NCBI GenBank assembly: GCA_020631605.1
Contig: JAHDGZ010000010.1
Span: 1-38,134, forward strand
Length of the DNA stretch: 38,134 nucleotides
DNA from: a bacterium
GTDB taxonomy: Bacteria; Patescibacteriota; Gracilibacteria; Absconditabacterales; Absconditicoccaceae
Reading direction: 5' to 3'
Made by a program: the position numbers and the translations under genes. The notes under the pieces were generated by a model. It did no database searches, was not told where the DNA came from, and worked only from the letters and a program-made list of their open reading frames with translations. Shown here piece by piece: positions 11,839 through 23,900 of the stretch. How positions within the stretch are numbered: position 1 is the stretch's first letter; each line of letters opens with the position of its first letter.

Positions 11839-12642
11839 CTATGCTATTGTCATTTTTTTTGATGATCATGAAAGAATTCATAGCCCATCTTTTACCATAT
11901 CATGAAGAATGCTATCAAATTCTTTATGAGGAAATTTCTTTCTCATCTCCTGAACATCTACTGTCTTATGTTTTACTAATTCTTTCGTAATACCTCATCT
12001 CACCCAGCGACGAGATCACTTAAATTTTGATTGTTTTGCTGATTTGATACCTGTTTTTTTGCTTGTGAGTACAAGAGCTCCGTAGTCCATAAGTGCGTTG
12101 TGTCGTATTTTTGATTCACCTGGTGGGATGCATGCAATGGCAATATCACGTAGATCTTTCTCTTTGGTTTCCCTTGAAAGTCACAACATGGTTATCAGGA
12201 CTCTTTTTATATTAATATCAAGCACTGGCACTTCCTTATTGTATGCAAAAGCCAGTATTGCATGTGCTGTATAGGGGCCTACTCATGGCAATTGCAGGAG
12301 ATCTTCCTCATTGTCCGGAACGACTCAATTATACTTTTCATGTACAATCGTTAACGCTTGCTGAAAACGAAGAGCTCTATTGTTATAACCCAACCCTGAC
12401 CACAGTGAAAGGATAGTATGCTTGTCTGCATCCACTACATCTTTTATTGTTGGTAGTCTATCTAGCCAAGCATGATACTTTGGTATTACTCTAGTGATCT
12501 GTGTTTGCTGTGACATAACTTCTGATACCCAAATCTTATAAGGATCAATGAGTTCTCTCCATGGCAGTTCACGCATATTCTCTTCATACCACTGTAGTAT
12601 GGTCTCTTGCATATACACTATTTTTTTGTTGTCTATATTCAT
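11839..12642 (-). CDS. mutY: A/G-specific adenine glycosylase-like HhH-GPD protein (267 aa)
   Basis: ILQWYEENMRELPWRELIDPYKIWVSEVMSQQTQITRVIPKY...LWSGLGYNNRALRFQQA...LLQLPGVGPYTAHAILAFAYNKEVPVLDINIKRV; ends TAG. Confidence 0.9.
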
Positions 12643-12657
12643 TCACGAGTTAGTAGA

Positions 12658-13551
12658 TTATCTAATAATTTTTGGTGGGTTTGGTCAATATCTATTGATC
12701 AAAAGTTCATGTAGGGTCACTAGCCTGTATCATTCATTCTGCAATGACTCTATGAGTAATGGCACTGCTTCTGCTGTTTCTTTGTGAATATCATGAAGGA
12801 GTATAATGGATCAATTATATACCTGATTCATTATTTTGTCATGAATACGAGCTGCATTTCTCAACTCTCGATCTCTACTATCTAAATCCCAGTAGACAAT
12901 GTGTTTATTCGTCACATCTTGTTGCTCTCTTGTCATCTGACCATATGTTGGTCTCATACTTGTAGTGTTATATCCTCCTGCATCAATTATCACTCCGTCT
13001 GTTCGACTGAGTTGATCTAGATAGTGTTGTTTGCTGATTTTTGTCATAGTATGATGATCCCATCCATGATTAGCGACCTCGTGTCCTCCTATGGTCATAA
13101 GCCTGATCGCATCATAATGGTATTGTGCATTTTTCCCAAGCACAAAAAATGTTCACTTAGCACGATAATGATTCAGTGAATTGATGATATCATAGGTGTA
13201 TTTGCTTGGCCCATCATCAAAGGTAAGTGCCACAACCTTATCTTCATAGATTTCTTGTACTACTTCTTGTTGCACACTTTTACTCTCTATGATCTCATTG
13301 ATACAGAGTTGCAATTGGTTTATAGTCTGTTGCAATACTTGGTTTGATCTGATCTTTGCTAAACGTACCTTGAGCTTAAACAATGTTGGTGTATCTATTG
13401 TTTTTAGTGCTAAACAAATGTCTGCAATATCATAGTTGTTCTGCTGGTAGTTATTTTCTGGCTCAACAGTATTTTCTCTATAGAGATTCGCCTGAGCTGT
13501 GCTTGAGACAACTAGCGCTAGGCATAGCAAAAGTCCTAGTATCTTTTTCAT
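12658..13551 (-). CDS. Secreted polysaccharide deacetylase (NodB homology, 297 aa)
   Basis: Signal peptide MKKILGLLLCLALVVSSTAQA; VVALTFDDGPSKYTYDIINSLNHYRAKGTFFVLGKNA; GHEVANHGWDHHTM; ends TAA. Confidence 0.92.
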
Positions 13552-14201
13552 AATGTAGGTCTACTTCATCAACTAAACAATGCAAAAACTAATCCGAAAG
13601 CGAATCAACCTATATGTGCTCGCCATGCTACTCAACCAGAACCTACTCCCATAGCACCAACACCACTTATTAGTTGAAAAACAATCCAGTATCAGAGGAA
13701 GTGCAGCGCTGGCATGTGAAAAACTTTGGCACGCAAAATATCTATCACTTTGATCTGTGATTGAGGGAAATAACTAATATATGCTCACAATACTGCAGAT
13801 ATAGCTCATGATGCACCAATTGCTGGTACCATGCTTCATCGATTGAAAACTATGTGTATCAATGATGCTGCTAATCATCAAGCTACATAAAAGAGCAAGA
13901 ATTTCACATGTCATAAACGATGCTCAATATTATCTGCAAACACCCACAAGAAAAGCATATTTCATAACAAGTGTGCTCGTCAGCCGTGCAAAAACATACT
14001 GGTAAAAAGCCCATCGAGATTCTGTCCTTGGGTGATCATATCTGGCACAGATCCATACTCCATAATAAATCACTGTAGTTCGTATCCTCCTAATGATTGT
14101 TGGAAAAAGAACACCAAAATATTCACTACTAGTAGTCAGTAACTGATTCGTGGTATTCATTTACGTGCGAGACTATCGTCACCTATTGGAAATCATATCA
14201 T
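13536..14201 (-). CDS. Rhomboid-family intramembrane serine protease (221 aa)
   Basis: [70 protein letters not shown]; catalytic GASGAISAVLGAY; GGVAWRAHIGGFAFG; ends TAG, overlaps next gene. Confidence 0.93.
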
Positions 14202-14306
14202 CTTCTTTCGCTACTATAAATACTAAGAAAGCTGGAATTACGTTATTTGATTAGTATTAAAATGCTCATGAAACTCAAGATTGATTTAGTTCTTGTTATA
14301 CTATTC

Positions 14307-15368
14307 ATGAAAAAATGATTTATACTACTTATGCTTTCTACACTTTTCTTCTGATTTCTTCAAGCTAGAGATACAGCAGATTTGGACATTGTTTTGGATA
14401 GTGCAGTTGAGAAGATAGTCCCACTTATTGAAAATGCTCATCCTGATGTGCAAGATGGTTTCTTGGTTAGCTTGTCACGTTATCATTTCCAATTTGACCT
14501 ACATAGTGAGAAACAATATATCACACAGACCCTAGCCATCAAGATACAAAATGCTCTAGATCGTCGCGCGTTGGCCTTTGCTTGTGTTGCATGAGCTCCT
14601 ATTTGTGAAAAATGGTGAGATACTCACTGTAATTTGATTGCATGTGAAGATGACACAGACAACTATTATCACTTTTTTGAACGAATAGATGATGATAGAA
14701 TCTATACAGATCCTGTCTATGCTACTGATAGAAATCTTGCTTGAAGAGTCTTGGATAGCTATGAAGCACCCAAAGTAATAGTAGAAAAAAGCATGGAAGC
14801 GTCTATACGAGAAGCATATGACCAAGTTCAATGGTTTGTCGATAATGTTCCTCAACTCAAAGAAGCACTGGGATGAAATGAATTGGTATTTATACTCAAG
14901 GATGTATACAGACCCTATGATGGATCTGTTGATCTTTTTGAATCTGCTATGCACCAATGAATTAGTCCCGTCTATATAACTTATGGTTGAGACCATACTC
15001 GTGGAGCTGCCATCGATCTTACTCTCTGACTCAGAGATATACAAGGAGAGGTTACCGAACTACGAATGGGGAGCACCTTTGATGAATTTCATACAGAAAG
15101 AGTTGTGTGATCATGAACTGAAACATGGTGAGTAGCTCATCATGCTGAAGAAATGTGACGAACAAGAGAATGGGATGGTTCAGATGCGTATCTGAGCTAT
15201 GAAGAAAAATGATTCGCAAGTATCGATATGAATCCTATGACATTACGTGCACTCTTGAGAGAATCTATGGTTCGTGCTTGATTTAAGCCATATGATAAGG
15301 AATGGTGGCACTATGCTATCGTGGCTATCAGAAACACTCATCCTAGATATTATTTTCCAATTTATTAG
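14307..15368 (+). CDS. D-alanyl-D-alanine dipeptidase (VanX/DdpX-like, M15D), secreted (353 aa)
   Basis: Signal peptide MKKGFILLMLSTLFFGFLQA; VFILKDVYRPYDG, GGDHTRGAAIDLTL (zinc His/Asp), KEWWHYAIV; ends TAG. Confidence 0.88.
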
Positions 15369-16353
15369 GACGGAGAGTAGTTAGCATTTTTTCCATAACA
15401 AACAGCGCTCAACCCTCTGCAATACGTTGTTGTATCACTTTCAACTTCTTGAGTCAGGTAAGTAGTTCCTTGAGTGTTCAGGTGTGATATTGATTTATAC
15501 TGTCATTGGATACTATCTTTTTGCGTTTTCCTGTCATAACTATGAATGCGTACATATCTGCTAAGATTTGATGGTATTTCGTATAGTCTTTTGCTCTTGC
15601 AGATTTCTCTAGATTCTCCAGATAATTTTCTCCAACTTGTTTCAGAAATAGCTGCAACTCATTATTTTCTATTCCTTGAACTCTTTCGTCCCACGCTACT
15701 TTTGTGAATTTTGAAGTAGTCAAAGCCTCTTCCATCTCTTTTTTTGGGAGTGGGTTTGGAACTCTCTTTGTAGTAGGCTTCTTTGGCGCTAGTGTCTTCC
15801 TAATTCTTTTTTGAGTAGCTCATCTTCATCCTCTTCCAGGGGCCTTGGTTAGTCACACCTTGATGACTTCTTCCAAAACTTTCTCTTGTTGATCTTCTTC
15901 TTCTATGAGTGTTGATGCAAACTCAGCCAAATAATCTCTAAAGACTTTTTTCATATCATCTATCATAAAATGTCAGTGAGGAACCTTTGAAGCTCTCATT
16001 TGTCTATTCATATCCATGATAAAGCGGTCAGCTTTACCTTTATACACTGCCTTCTCTGTTCTTGATTCATCTGTATAATAAGAGAATTTCATATCAGTTA
16101 TATTTTTACCTCCAAAAAGGTTGATGCTCTTATAATTTGTTGCTCAAGTTCTCGAAATTTTGAGTAGCTCTGCGTATCGTAACAGTGTAAACTCTTTATC
16201 TTCCAATAGTGCTGTTAGTCGATATTCAGGCATTTTCGCACTAATTAACCTAGCATTCGATGAATCCTGTAAGGTTCTCAGACTTTCTCTCATAGCTAAT
16301 GCTTGAGGAGAATTCAGTATTTCTTCCGATACTCAGTTAGCACCTCTTCTCAT
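15343..16353 (-). CDS. Hypothetical protein (336 aa)
   Basis: Continuous with TGA=Gly: MRRGANGVSEEILNSPQALAMRESLRTL...; Lys/Arg/Pro-rich linker; ends TAG; tail-to-tail overlap with the VanX-like gene. Confidence 0.75.
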
Positions 16354-16412
16354 GGACAATCATGTAAGATAAATAGCCTACTGTACATTCTTTTTGTTTT
16401 TTATCAATATTT

Positions 16413-17606
16413 TTATTGAAATCTTATTTTTCTCTTTTTCTGGAAACGTACTGCGCGTTTGATTGAGTCTGTACCACATTTTTCTCTCACCTTGTGCAGT
16501 ATTTCTTGTAACGGTGTTGTTGTCTTATGTACTTGGTTGGAAAATAATGATTGCTGATGATGACGTCCATCAGAAAGCTCAGAAAAGCTTATACCTGCTG
16601 TTCTATACCAGACAGCATTGAAAGGGAGCTTTTCAAAGAGTTCTCTTGCTACGAGAAGTATTGTTTCTTTGTCATCCGTTGGGAATGGCAAAATCTTTTC
16701 TCAACCGAAACGAGCAAATCACTTATCTCTCATAATTAGTCTTATTTTTTTTACCTTGGTTTGATGGTAGAGCAACTGCTCGTAGGCACGCTGGATGTGA
16801 GTAAGGAGATATGATCGAATGACTTTGGCATCATTGGTAAAACGTGGATTGAATGATCTCGTTCTGACAATAGATTGTGGCTTTTTCTGACGATCAAAAT
16901 AGAACATACTGTAACCATTGAGCTCTCACCATATCTTGAGTCAACTTCGTCACATCCTCTGTTTGATCAACGAATAATCCAAAAGAGCAAAACCCTTGGC
17001 TGAAGAACATAGATAGTCCCAGCGCGCATGAGATTTCCTTCCAATAAAAGGTATATCTCCTAGCTTACATCATGCAAGCGCCTCCACTATACTCTCCTTG
17101 TCCAGAGCAACAAAGTATCAGAGTGGTTTATGAAAATCAGCAAACATCTTGGCTAAAAGCCTTGTGGGACCTATTCAGATAGATGTAGGGATACCTATTT
17201 CTTTGAGAATCTTTTGTTGTAGTTTTTGTGCCAATGCACTATAGCTGAGATCATACTTTTTGTCCCATCATGTAATATCGATAAATGCTTCGTCTATACT
17301 AAACACCTCTGTTTTGTTGGCTAGTGAGTGCAACAGACTCATAATCTGATTGGAGATCTCTTTGTAGTGAGCGAAATCAGGCTTACAGTAGATGACATCT
17401 TTGGGCAACATTTTTTTTGCCTCTCGCATAGGTGTCCCTGTACGAATCCCAAAAGCTTTGGCTTCATAGGTAGCAGCAACGATGATATCTCATCAGACAC
17501 ACACACATTTTCCTTTTCGTTCAGGTCTTCTCATTACTTCACATGATGCGAAAAAGCTATTGCAGTCTACCAATCACCATACTTTTTCTGATGGTTTTCA
17601 CAGCAT
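16413..17606 (-). CDS. Y-family (UmuC/DinB-like) DNA polymerase (397 aa)
   Basis: GLVDCNSFFASCEVMRRPERKGKCVCVGGDIIVAATYEAKAFGIRTGTPMREAKKMLP; VFSIDEAFIDITGW; SIGIGPTRLLAKMFADFHKP; ends TAA. Confidence 0.92.
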
Positions 17607-17730
17607 CCTTTTACTCCACAATAAAGAACATACGTTCTTTTACTTGTTTGTGTCTCTTGTGCAAGAGAGAATTTTTTATGTAAAAAAAATCTGTGTAAGT
17701 CACACAGTTATTTCTTTTGTAAGATGGATA

Positions 17731-17804
17731 TGGGTCACCTGGGATTCGAACCCAGGACCTGCGGATTAAGAGTCCGTTGCTCTAACCAACTGAGCTAGTG
17801 ACCC
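17731..17804 (-). tRNA. tRNA-Lys (anticodon CUU)
   Basis: GGGTCACTAGCTCAGTTGGTTAGAGCAACGGACTCTTAATCCGCAGGTCCTGGGTTCGAATCCCAGGTGACCCA folds as a cloverleaf; CCA not encoded. Confidence 0.93.
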
Positions 17805-17891
17805 ATCAAATAAGTTGATAAGGTGAGAGTATGTGTAAAAAATATTGCAATAAATGCAAGACATACTCTCATCACAAATCACACTCTACAA

Positions 17892-19706
17892 CTATTTCAC
17901 TGTCACTGATTTGGCTAGGTTTCTTGGCTTATCAATATCTCTGCCAAGTCTTTTGGCACAATAGTATGCCAAAAGCTGTGTAACAACTACTGTCAAAAAA
18001 GGACTTAACTCATCCAATGTATCTGGCAACGGGATATGCCAATCTGCGTCTTCTCCATCTCCTCACACTTCACAGATCAGTCATTTCCTTGCTTTGACTT
18101 CTTGGAGTGAACTTGTGTTGTGATGAAAAACCATATCCTTGGGATGCAAAAAAATGATAGGCACATTCTCATCGATGAGAGCTAGAGGACCATGCTTTAG
18201 CTCCCCTGCCGGATATGCTTCACTGTGGATATAACTTATCTCTTTCATCTTGAGAGATCACTCGAATGCAATAGGTACTTGATACCATCTTCCTAAGTAG
18301 AATATATCTGTATACTTACTCAATTCTTCACCAATAGATTGGATATGTTTCTTTTGTTCAAATATTTCTTCCATCAGATCAGGTATTTCCAAGAATCATT
18401 GCAATAGCTGGTCGTGACGTCATTTTGTTAGATTCCTTCTTGATCACAAAAATAGTGAAAGAAGAAAGATACAAGCTGTCTGAGCAACAAAAGCCTTGGT
18501 TGATGCTACCCCAATCTCAGCACCTGCACGCGTAAACAGACCAAAATCTGTCATACGAGAGATACTAGATCCTACTACATTGACTATTCAGAAAGTGTTT
18601 CCTCACTTGTCACGTACAGATTTGAGCACCTCCAATGTATCTGCTGTTTCTCACGATTGTGAAACAAAGATATAGAGCGTCTCATCGTTTACATCTAGTG
18701 GTAAGTATTGCATCTCACTAGCTATCTCAACATCACAATGTATTCACGCAATCTGCTTGATTCGGTATGAACCAAGAAAAGCAGCATAATACGATGTCCC
18801 ACATGCAACAAAAACAATTTTTTTGTAGTTCTCGTTTTGCATTCCATGAAAAGCATCTGCATGAAGCGTCATGTCTTCTATGTTAACTCTTCACTTGAGA
18901 ATTCTTTTAAAAACTGCTGGTTGTTCATCTACTTCTTTGATCATAAAATGGTCGTAATCTCACTTAGAGACTAACAAATCTTTTTCATCAAACACCTCAA
19001 GATTCCTAAAGATATTCTTTCCTTGGGCTCTGATACTATAATTTCACTCATGAATATGTGCTAACTCACCATCTTCTAGATGAAGAATCTCATCTACTAC
19101 TCATGCCAATGCTTGAGCATCAGAACTAAAATAAATTCCATCCTTGTTCCTTCCAAAAAGCAGAGGACTTCCTAATCTCACTCACACCATAGAGCGCGGA
19201 CTTTCCTTGTGTGTAATAAGAAGAGCATAGGCGCCACTGAGCATAGGAAGAGTTTTTTCTACTGTAGAGAGTAGTTCACCATCTCGATTATCTTCGAGTA
19301 ATTTTGCTATCACTTCTGAATCTGTCTCAGAATAAAACGTATATCACTTTTCAATGAGTCACTTTTTTAGTTTAGCATAGTTCTCAATAATGCCATTGTG
19401 TACTACAGCAATGTCACTCTCTGTACTAGTGTGAGGATGAGTATTCTCTTCAGTCACACCACCATGTGTAGCCCAACGTGTATGTGCTATACCATAGGTG
19501 TATACGTCACTTTCAGCTATCAGTGAAGAAACTTTGTTTGTCAGTGCTGATACTTTTCCCACAGATTTAACGATCTTCTGTTCAGATCCATAACCAACCA
19601 ATATTCCTGCACTATCATATCCACGATATTCTAGTCTATTGAGTCAACGTAACAGTATCTGATGTGTATTGGTTGCATCACCCATATATCCATAAATTCA
19701 ACACAT
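17892..19706 (-). CDS. glmS: Glutamine-fructose-6-phosphate aminotransferase (604 aa)
   Basis: [54 protein letters not shown]-terminus [11 protein letters not shown]; ends TAG. Confidence 0.97.
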
Positions 19707-19784
19707 ATTTTTCTGAAACAAGTAAAGTGAAATTAGTACACGCATACACTCATCTAACACAATACAATACATGAACTATTTGTT

Positions 19785-20279
19785 TTACTTTTTCATTTTT
19801 ATATTTTTAATATTTTTTCTCACTCTATAATTTCCAGAATGTCGCTTTTCTAGCTGAAACTCTTTTTTATTTTTTCAGTATATAGTTATTTTTTTAGATA
19901 ATTTTTCTTTTTTGTTCGATGTCAGCGAATAAACTCAATCTTCTCTGGCCTCAAACAATAACACGAGATTTTCTTCAGATCAGAACGCTTTTTCTGCTCC
20001 ATGCTGATCATCAAAAGAATCTATTATTTGGAAGTCTCAATGTTCATCACTTTCCAACACTAAGGCCAACTCTTCAATTGCTGGCAAGACATATTTTTTT
20101 TGAATTCTCTGTAGCTGATACTCAGCATACAAACTTCATAGCAATGTTAGTGAGGATCATGTTAATGCAGCATACAAGCCTCGTTCGAAATATCACTCTT
20201 CATGAGTCAAGACAGCAACAAAATTTAAGACATTGAATATCGTCATACCTCATACCAAGCCCATACTAGAAAACATCAT
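19785..20279 (-). CDS. Hypothetical membrane-anchored protein (164 aa)
   Basis: MMFSSMGLVGGMTIFNVLNFVAVLTHEEGYFERGLYAALTGSSLTLLGSLYAEYQLQRIQKKY...; many in-frame TGA, all as Gly; ends TAA. Invisible in the standard-code ORF track. Confidence 0.68.
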
Positions 20280-20407
20280 CTGCCTCTCAATGCGCTCAGC
20301 CTCTTCACTATCGCAAATCGTTAAGTCTCTATGATTAACCACAAAAATGACATGTAGATAAAGCTCTTCATGTCAATATATAAACTAATCGTCTACTTCT
20401 GCAAGTC

Positions 20408-20989
20408 TTATGCTAATGGACAATCAGACGGAACACATTGAGCAATACAACCAAGATCATCTCTCAGAGGAGTAAAACATTGAGATCACTGGTTAGGACA
20501 TGATTCGATTGGGCACTCACAAACAGGCTCTCCACACTCTAATAAGCAACCCAGGTCACTCTCAATCTTATTCGGATATGAACAGTAGCTAGGTAGCTCA
20601 AAACATACCACCTGGTCACATGAACAGCTAAGCTCTCCACATGACTGAACACATCACCTTTCATCGACCTGAGGATTGTTGTAAGAACACAAAGGATCCT
20701 TTGATTGACACTCTACTACAGGGCACTGCAAGTAAGGCACCAAATTACGTACTACTTCTTCTCGCACCTCTACCACATCAGCAGGGATATAGTTTGTTTG
20801 TAAATAATTTTTGATCAAAAGAATTGAGTCTTTGATTTTGTCGACATCTTTGGCTGTAGCAACTAGTATTCTATCTGTTGTTGAAAAAATACTTTTTTGT
20901 TGCAATGGCGAAAAATTCGCATGCACTCATCAGAAAAAGAGAGCAACTAGAACTAAGAAGATAGTTTTACGAATTGTTGTTCACTTCAT
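20408..20989 (-). CDS. Secreted cysteine-rich repeat protein (193 aa)
   Basis: Signal peptide MKGTTIRKTIFLVLVALFFGGVHA; Cys-rich C-terminal half with repeated DxxGCxxxC units; ends TAA. Confidence 0.82.
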
Positions 20990-23900
20990 TCGCTGCAGGT
21001 GTCTTCAAATCAGTTAAAATCTTCTGTACTAATGCTACTTTTTTACTCAATACTGGATACTTTTCTTTCTGTTGAGCAACTTGCTTGAGTGTTTTTCAAT
21101 TAGCACGATGCAACTTCTCACCAGATAAGAGGAATTCAGCAATTTCACTCAGGTCGTTTGATGGTGTGGTCTTTGCGTACTCAGAAACAAATCACTCAGT
21201 TAGCATTGTTTCATCCGCATCTTTATACTTTCCTTTGAACTCGCTAGAGTAGTCGAAGTCTTCGGTGTTTAACTTTGATATATCATCGAGAGCAGTATCA
21301 TATTTTCCGGACTGCTTAAGAAGGGCAGTAAATATCTCATGGTGCAGCGTTCTACTAAACTTCATTTCAGTAATAGAATTATAATCTATATTTAGAAAAA
21401 TATCTTTTCATGCAATAATTCTTCATGCATTCTCTATACCATTGTTCTTGATAGATCCTGAGAGATTTATTGCTATATCAAAGTTCTCTAACACTGATTG
21501 GTACTCTGGTTTTGCAAGTTCTCTCTCTACTACTGATGCGTAGCGTTGTAGTCTTGGCATATTCTTGACTTTATCTATCTTCAAGCTTGGAGTAGGAGAT
21601 ACTGCCTTGTCAACATATCCTAGTGCAATCGAACTAGGCAATGTACTTTCTAATGTTGGATCTGTCTTTTCTATTTCTTTTTGAGAATACTCAGCCAAAC
21701 CATTTTTCTTGAATTCATCATAGTCTAGTAGCTGTTGATCTGATACATAATCATCTGCTGACAGCTTTGTTTTGGTTTGAGTAAAATCAGTACACGTACC
21801 ATCACAGTATGATTCGTGTGGTTTTCCTACTGGGTTCGATTTTTCTAACTCACTCTCATACTTCTTGACTACTTTATCCATCTCCAACACCCTTGCATGA
21901 TCTTTAGTAAATAGCCCATATAGTGTATTCCACTCAGTCATATAACTTTGTATTAATCATTCATTTGATAAGATGTTAGATTCAATATTTTTAACATCCT
22001 TGTTGATAGCTTCTAATGCATTCATATCTCTTTCTCTTACATCTCACTTCAAAAGTTCTTCTTGTTTTGCTAACAGTAAGACATACTCCTTTTCTAATCC
22101 ATGATTTTCAAGCAAATGTGATTCGACCTTGTCTTGAAGAAAAGAGAGTTCCTCTACACGAACTTCTTGGACACTAAGGACGCTTTCCATATTTGACTTA
22201 GCTTCAATATAGTCAATAGTTGTCTGTGAATATTCTACATACTCCTGAATTTCCTCTGATCTCTGGATATACTCATCACGCTTTCACGTATAAGAGTCTA
22301 CTTTCTCTGATAAATTAGATTCTAGTGTATCGAGCTCTTTCAGTTCATCCAACAAACTACTCACTAACTTTTTATCCAAACCATCAACAGTAACAGATGC
22401 ACTCAACTCATCGATTCTCTTCGTTACGTTCTCTATCCTTTTCTGAGTAAGCTTCAATTCTGCATCAGCTTCTTCGAGCAGTCATGAGTACAACGCTATA
22501 TTTAAATCAGATATTTCTTTAGCCAATTGATGCTGGACTTGTTCCGAATACACTTTTTTCTGATCTATCAAATGTTCTTCTCCTAGCTTTTCCCTGTTTG
22601 TCTTCTCTAATGAATTAATGTCTTGTATAATCTTCTCTCTCTTAGCAAAATCCTTATCCAGCAATTCAGATGGTGTAAGTCAATCAGTTTTTGTTCATCA
22701 GTCTGCATATGATCCATTTTTGACCCTAGAATCAACTAGATCTACCTGCTTCTTAAGCTCTTGCTTCTTTGTCGCTACTCATAATGTTATCTGTTTACGG
22801 AATAACGTTAATTTTGCAGACTCCTGTTTGTACACTCAATCATTAATTGTGCTCTGGCGTCATTGCACATCATTCTGCTTAGCTGTTTCTTCCTCAACTG
22901 CTACTGTGTATTCAGCAAGATTTTTGTCTTTGGTTTTGCGTGTTTCATTCTCTCATTTCAATGCAGCTGCATGTTGATCTACCAATGAAGTTGTATCCTG
23001 CATTCTTTTTGCGATGACATCCTTAGTTATTCTTTGCTGCTTGTTAAGTCATCCAAGCTCTCTATCTACAATTTGTTCTCCATACAGATCTATATAAATA
23101 TCCGTAAGTTCTTTCCTATCAGCTAAAAGCATCTTTGTCTGTTCTCCTCGTTGAGTTGAATCGTCCTCAACATTCTTTATCTGGCGCTCATTATCTTCTA
23201 TTTTTTCAATCAAGGTATTCTTTTTGTCAATCATATCACTAATTTTTTCTTCTACCTGTATTCTTCTTTCTACAGCTTCTAGATACTCTTTCTTTGCTTC
23301 ACTATATTTCTCCTGTTTCTCTTTAATCTCCTCAGATTGTTCATAGCTATCTAGAGTCACATCCCACGTATAAGCAGGTGACTGTCGTCTTTTAACTTTA
23401 TTCTCAAAGCTACTTTGTACTTTCTTTATGTGTCCTTTCCACAATGCAGCTTCTTTCGAATCTAGTCTATCTGCCTCTCATAACTCTCACTTCACTAGTA
23501 AATTTTCACCCACTCTCTCGACTTTCCATCCAGCATAAACTACTGAAGGTTTGTCATGCATGGCTTTCAGAACTTGTTGGTAGAAACTTAGTTTATCTTC
23601 ATGTGTTTCTAATTCATTCGCTTCTTTCTTAACATCCTGCAACCCTTGTTCCAATTCTTTTCTCTGTTTCTTATCACCTCACCATCCAAGGAAAGCTCAT
23701 AACTTTAGTTCTTTCTTCATCGACTCAGCAGTCAGTTCTTTGAATGAATTTGAAATCAGACTTTGCATCTCTTCGGATTTTCTTCTTGCAGCCTCTTTAG
23801 TAATTAATTCAGACTCAACTGTTGGAAGAGGAGTCTTCTTTTCGATAACCTTACTATTGTCAACTTTACCATTTAATTTGTTCGTTAGCTTGTCTGTCTT

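Noticed and set aside
13930-14160. Minus-strand 76-aa ORF (MNTTNQLLTT...)
   Set aside because: Shifted frame within the rhomboid gene; the true frame shows [15 protein letters not shown] and GASG.
19919-20236. Plus-strand 105-aa ORF from the track
   Set aside because: The opposite strand has a better, TGA-rich coding frame with TM segments; the plus-strand ORF lacks recognisable features.
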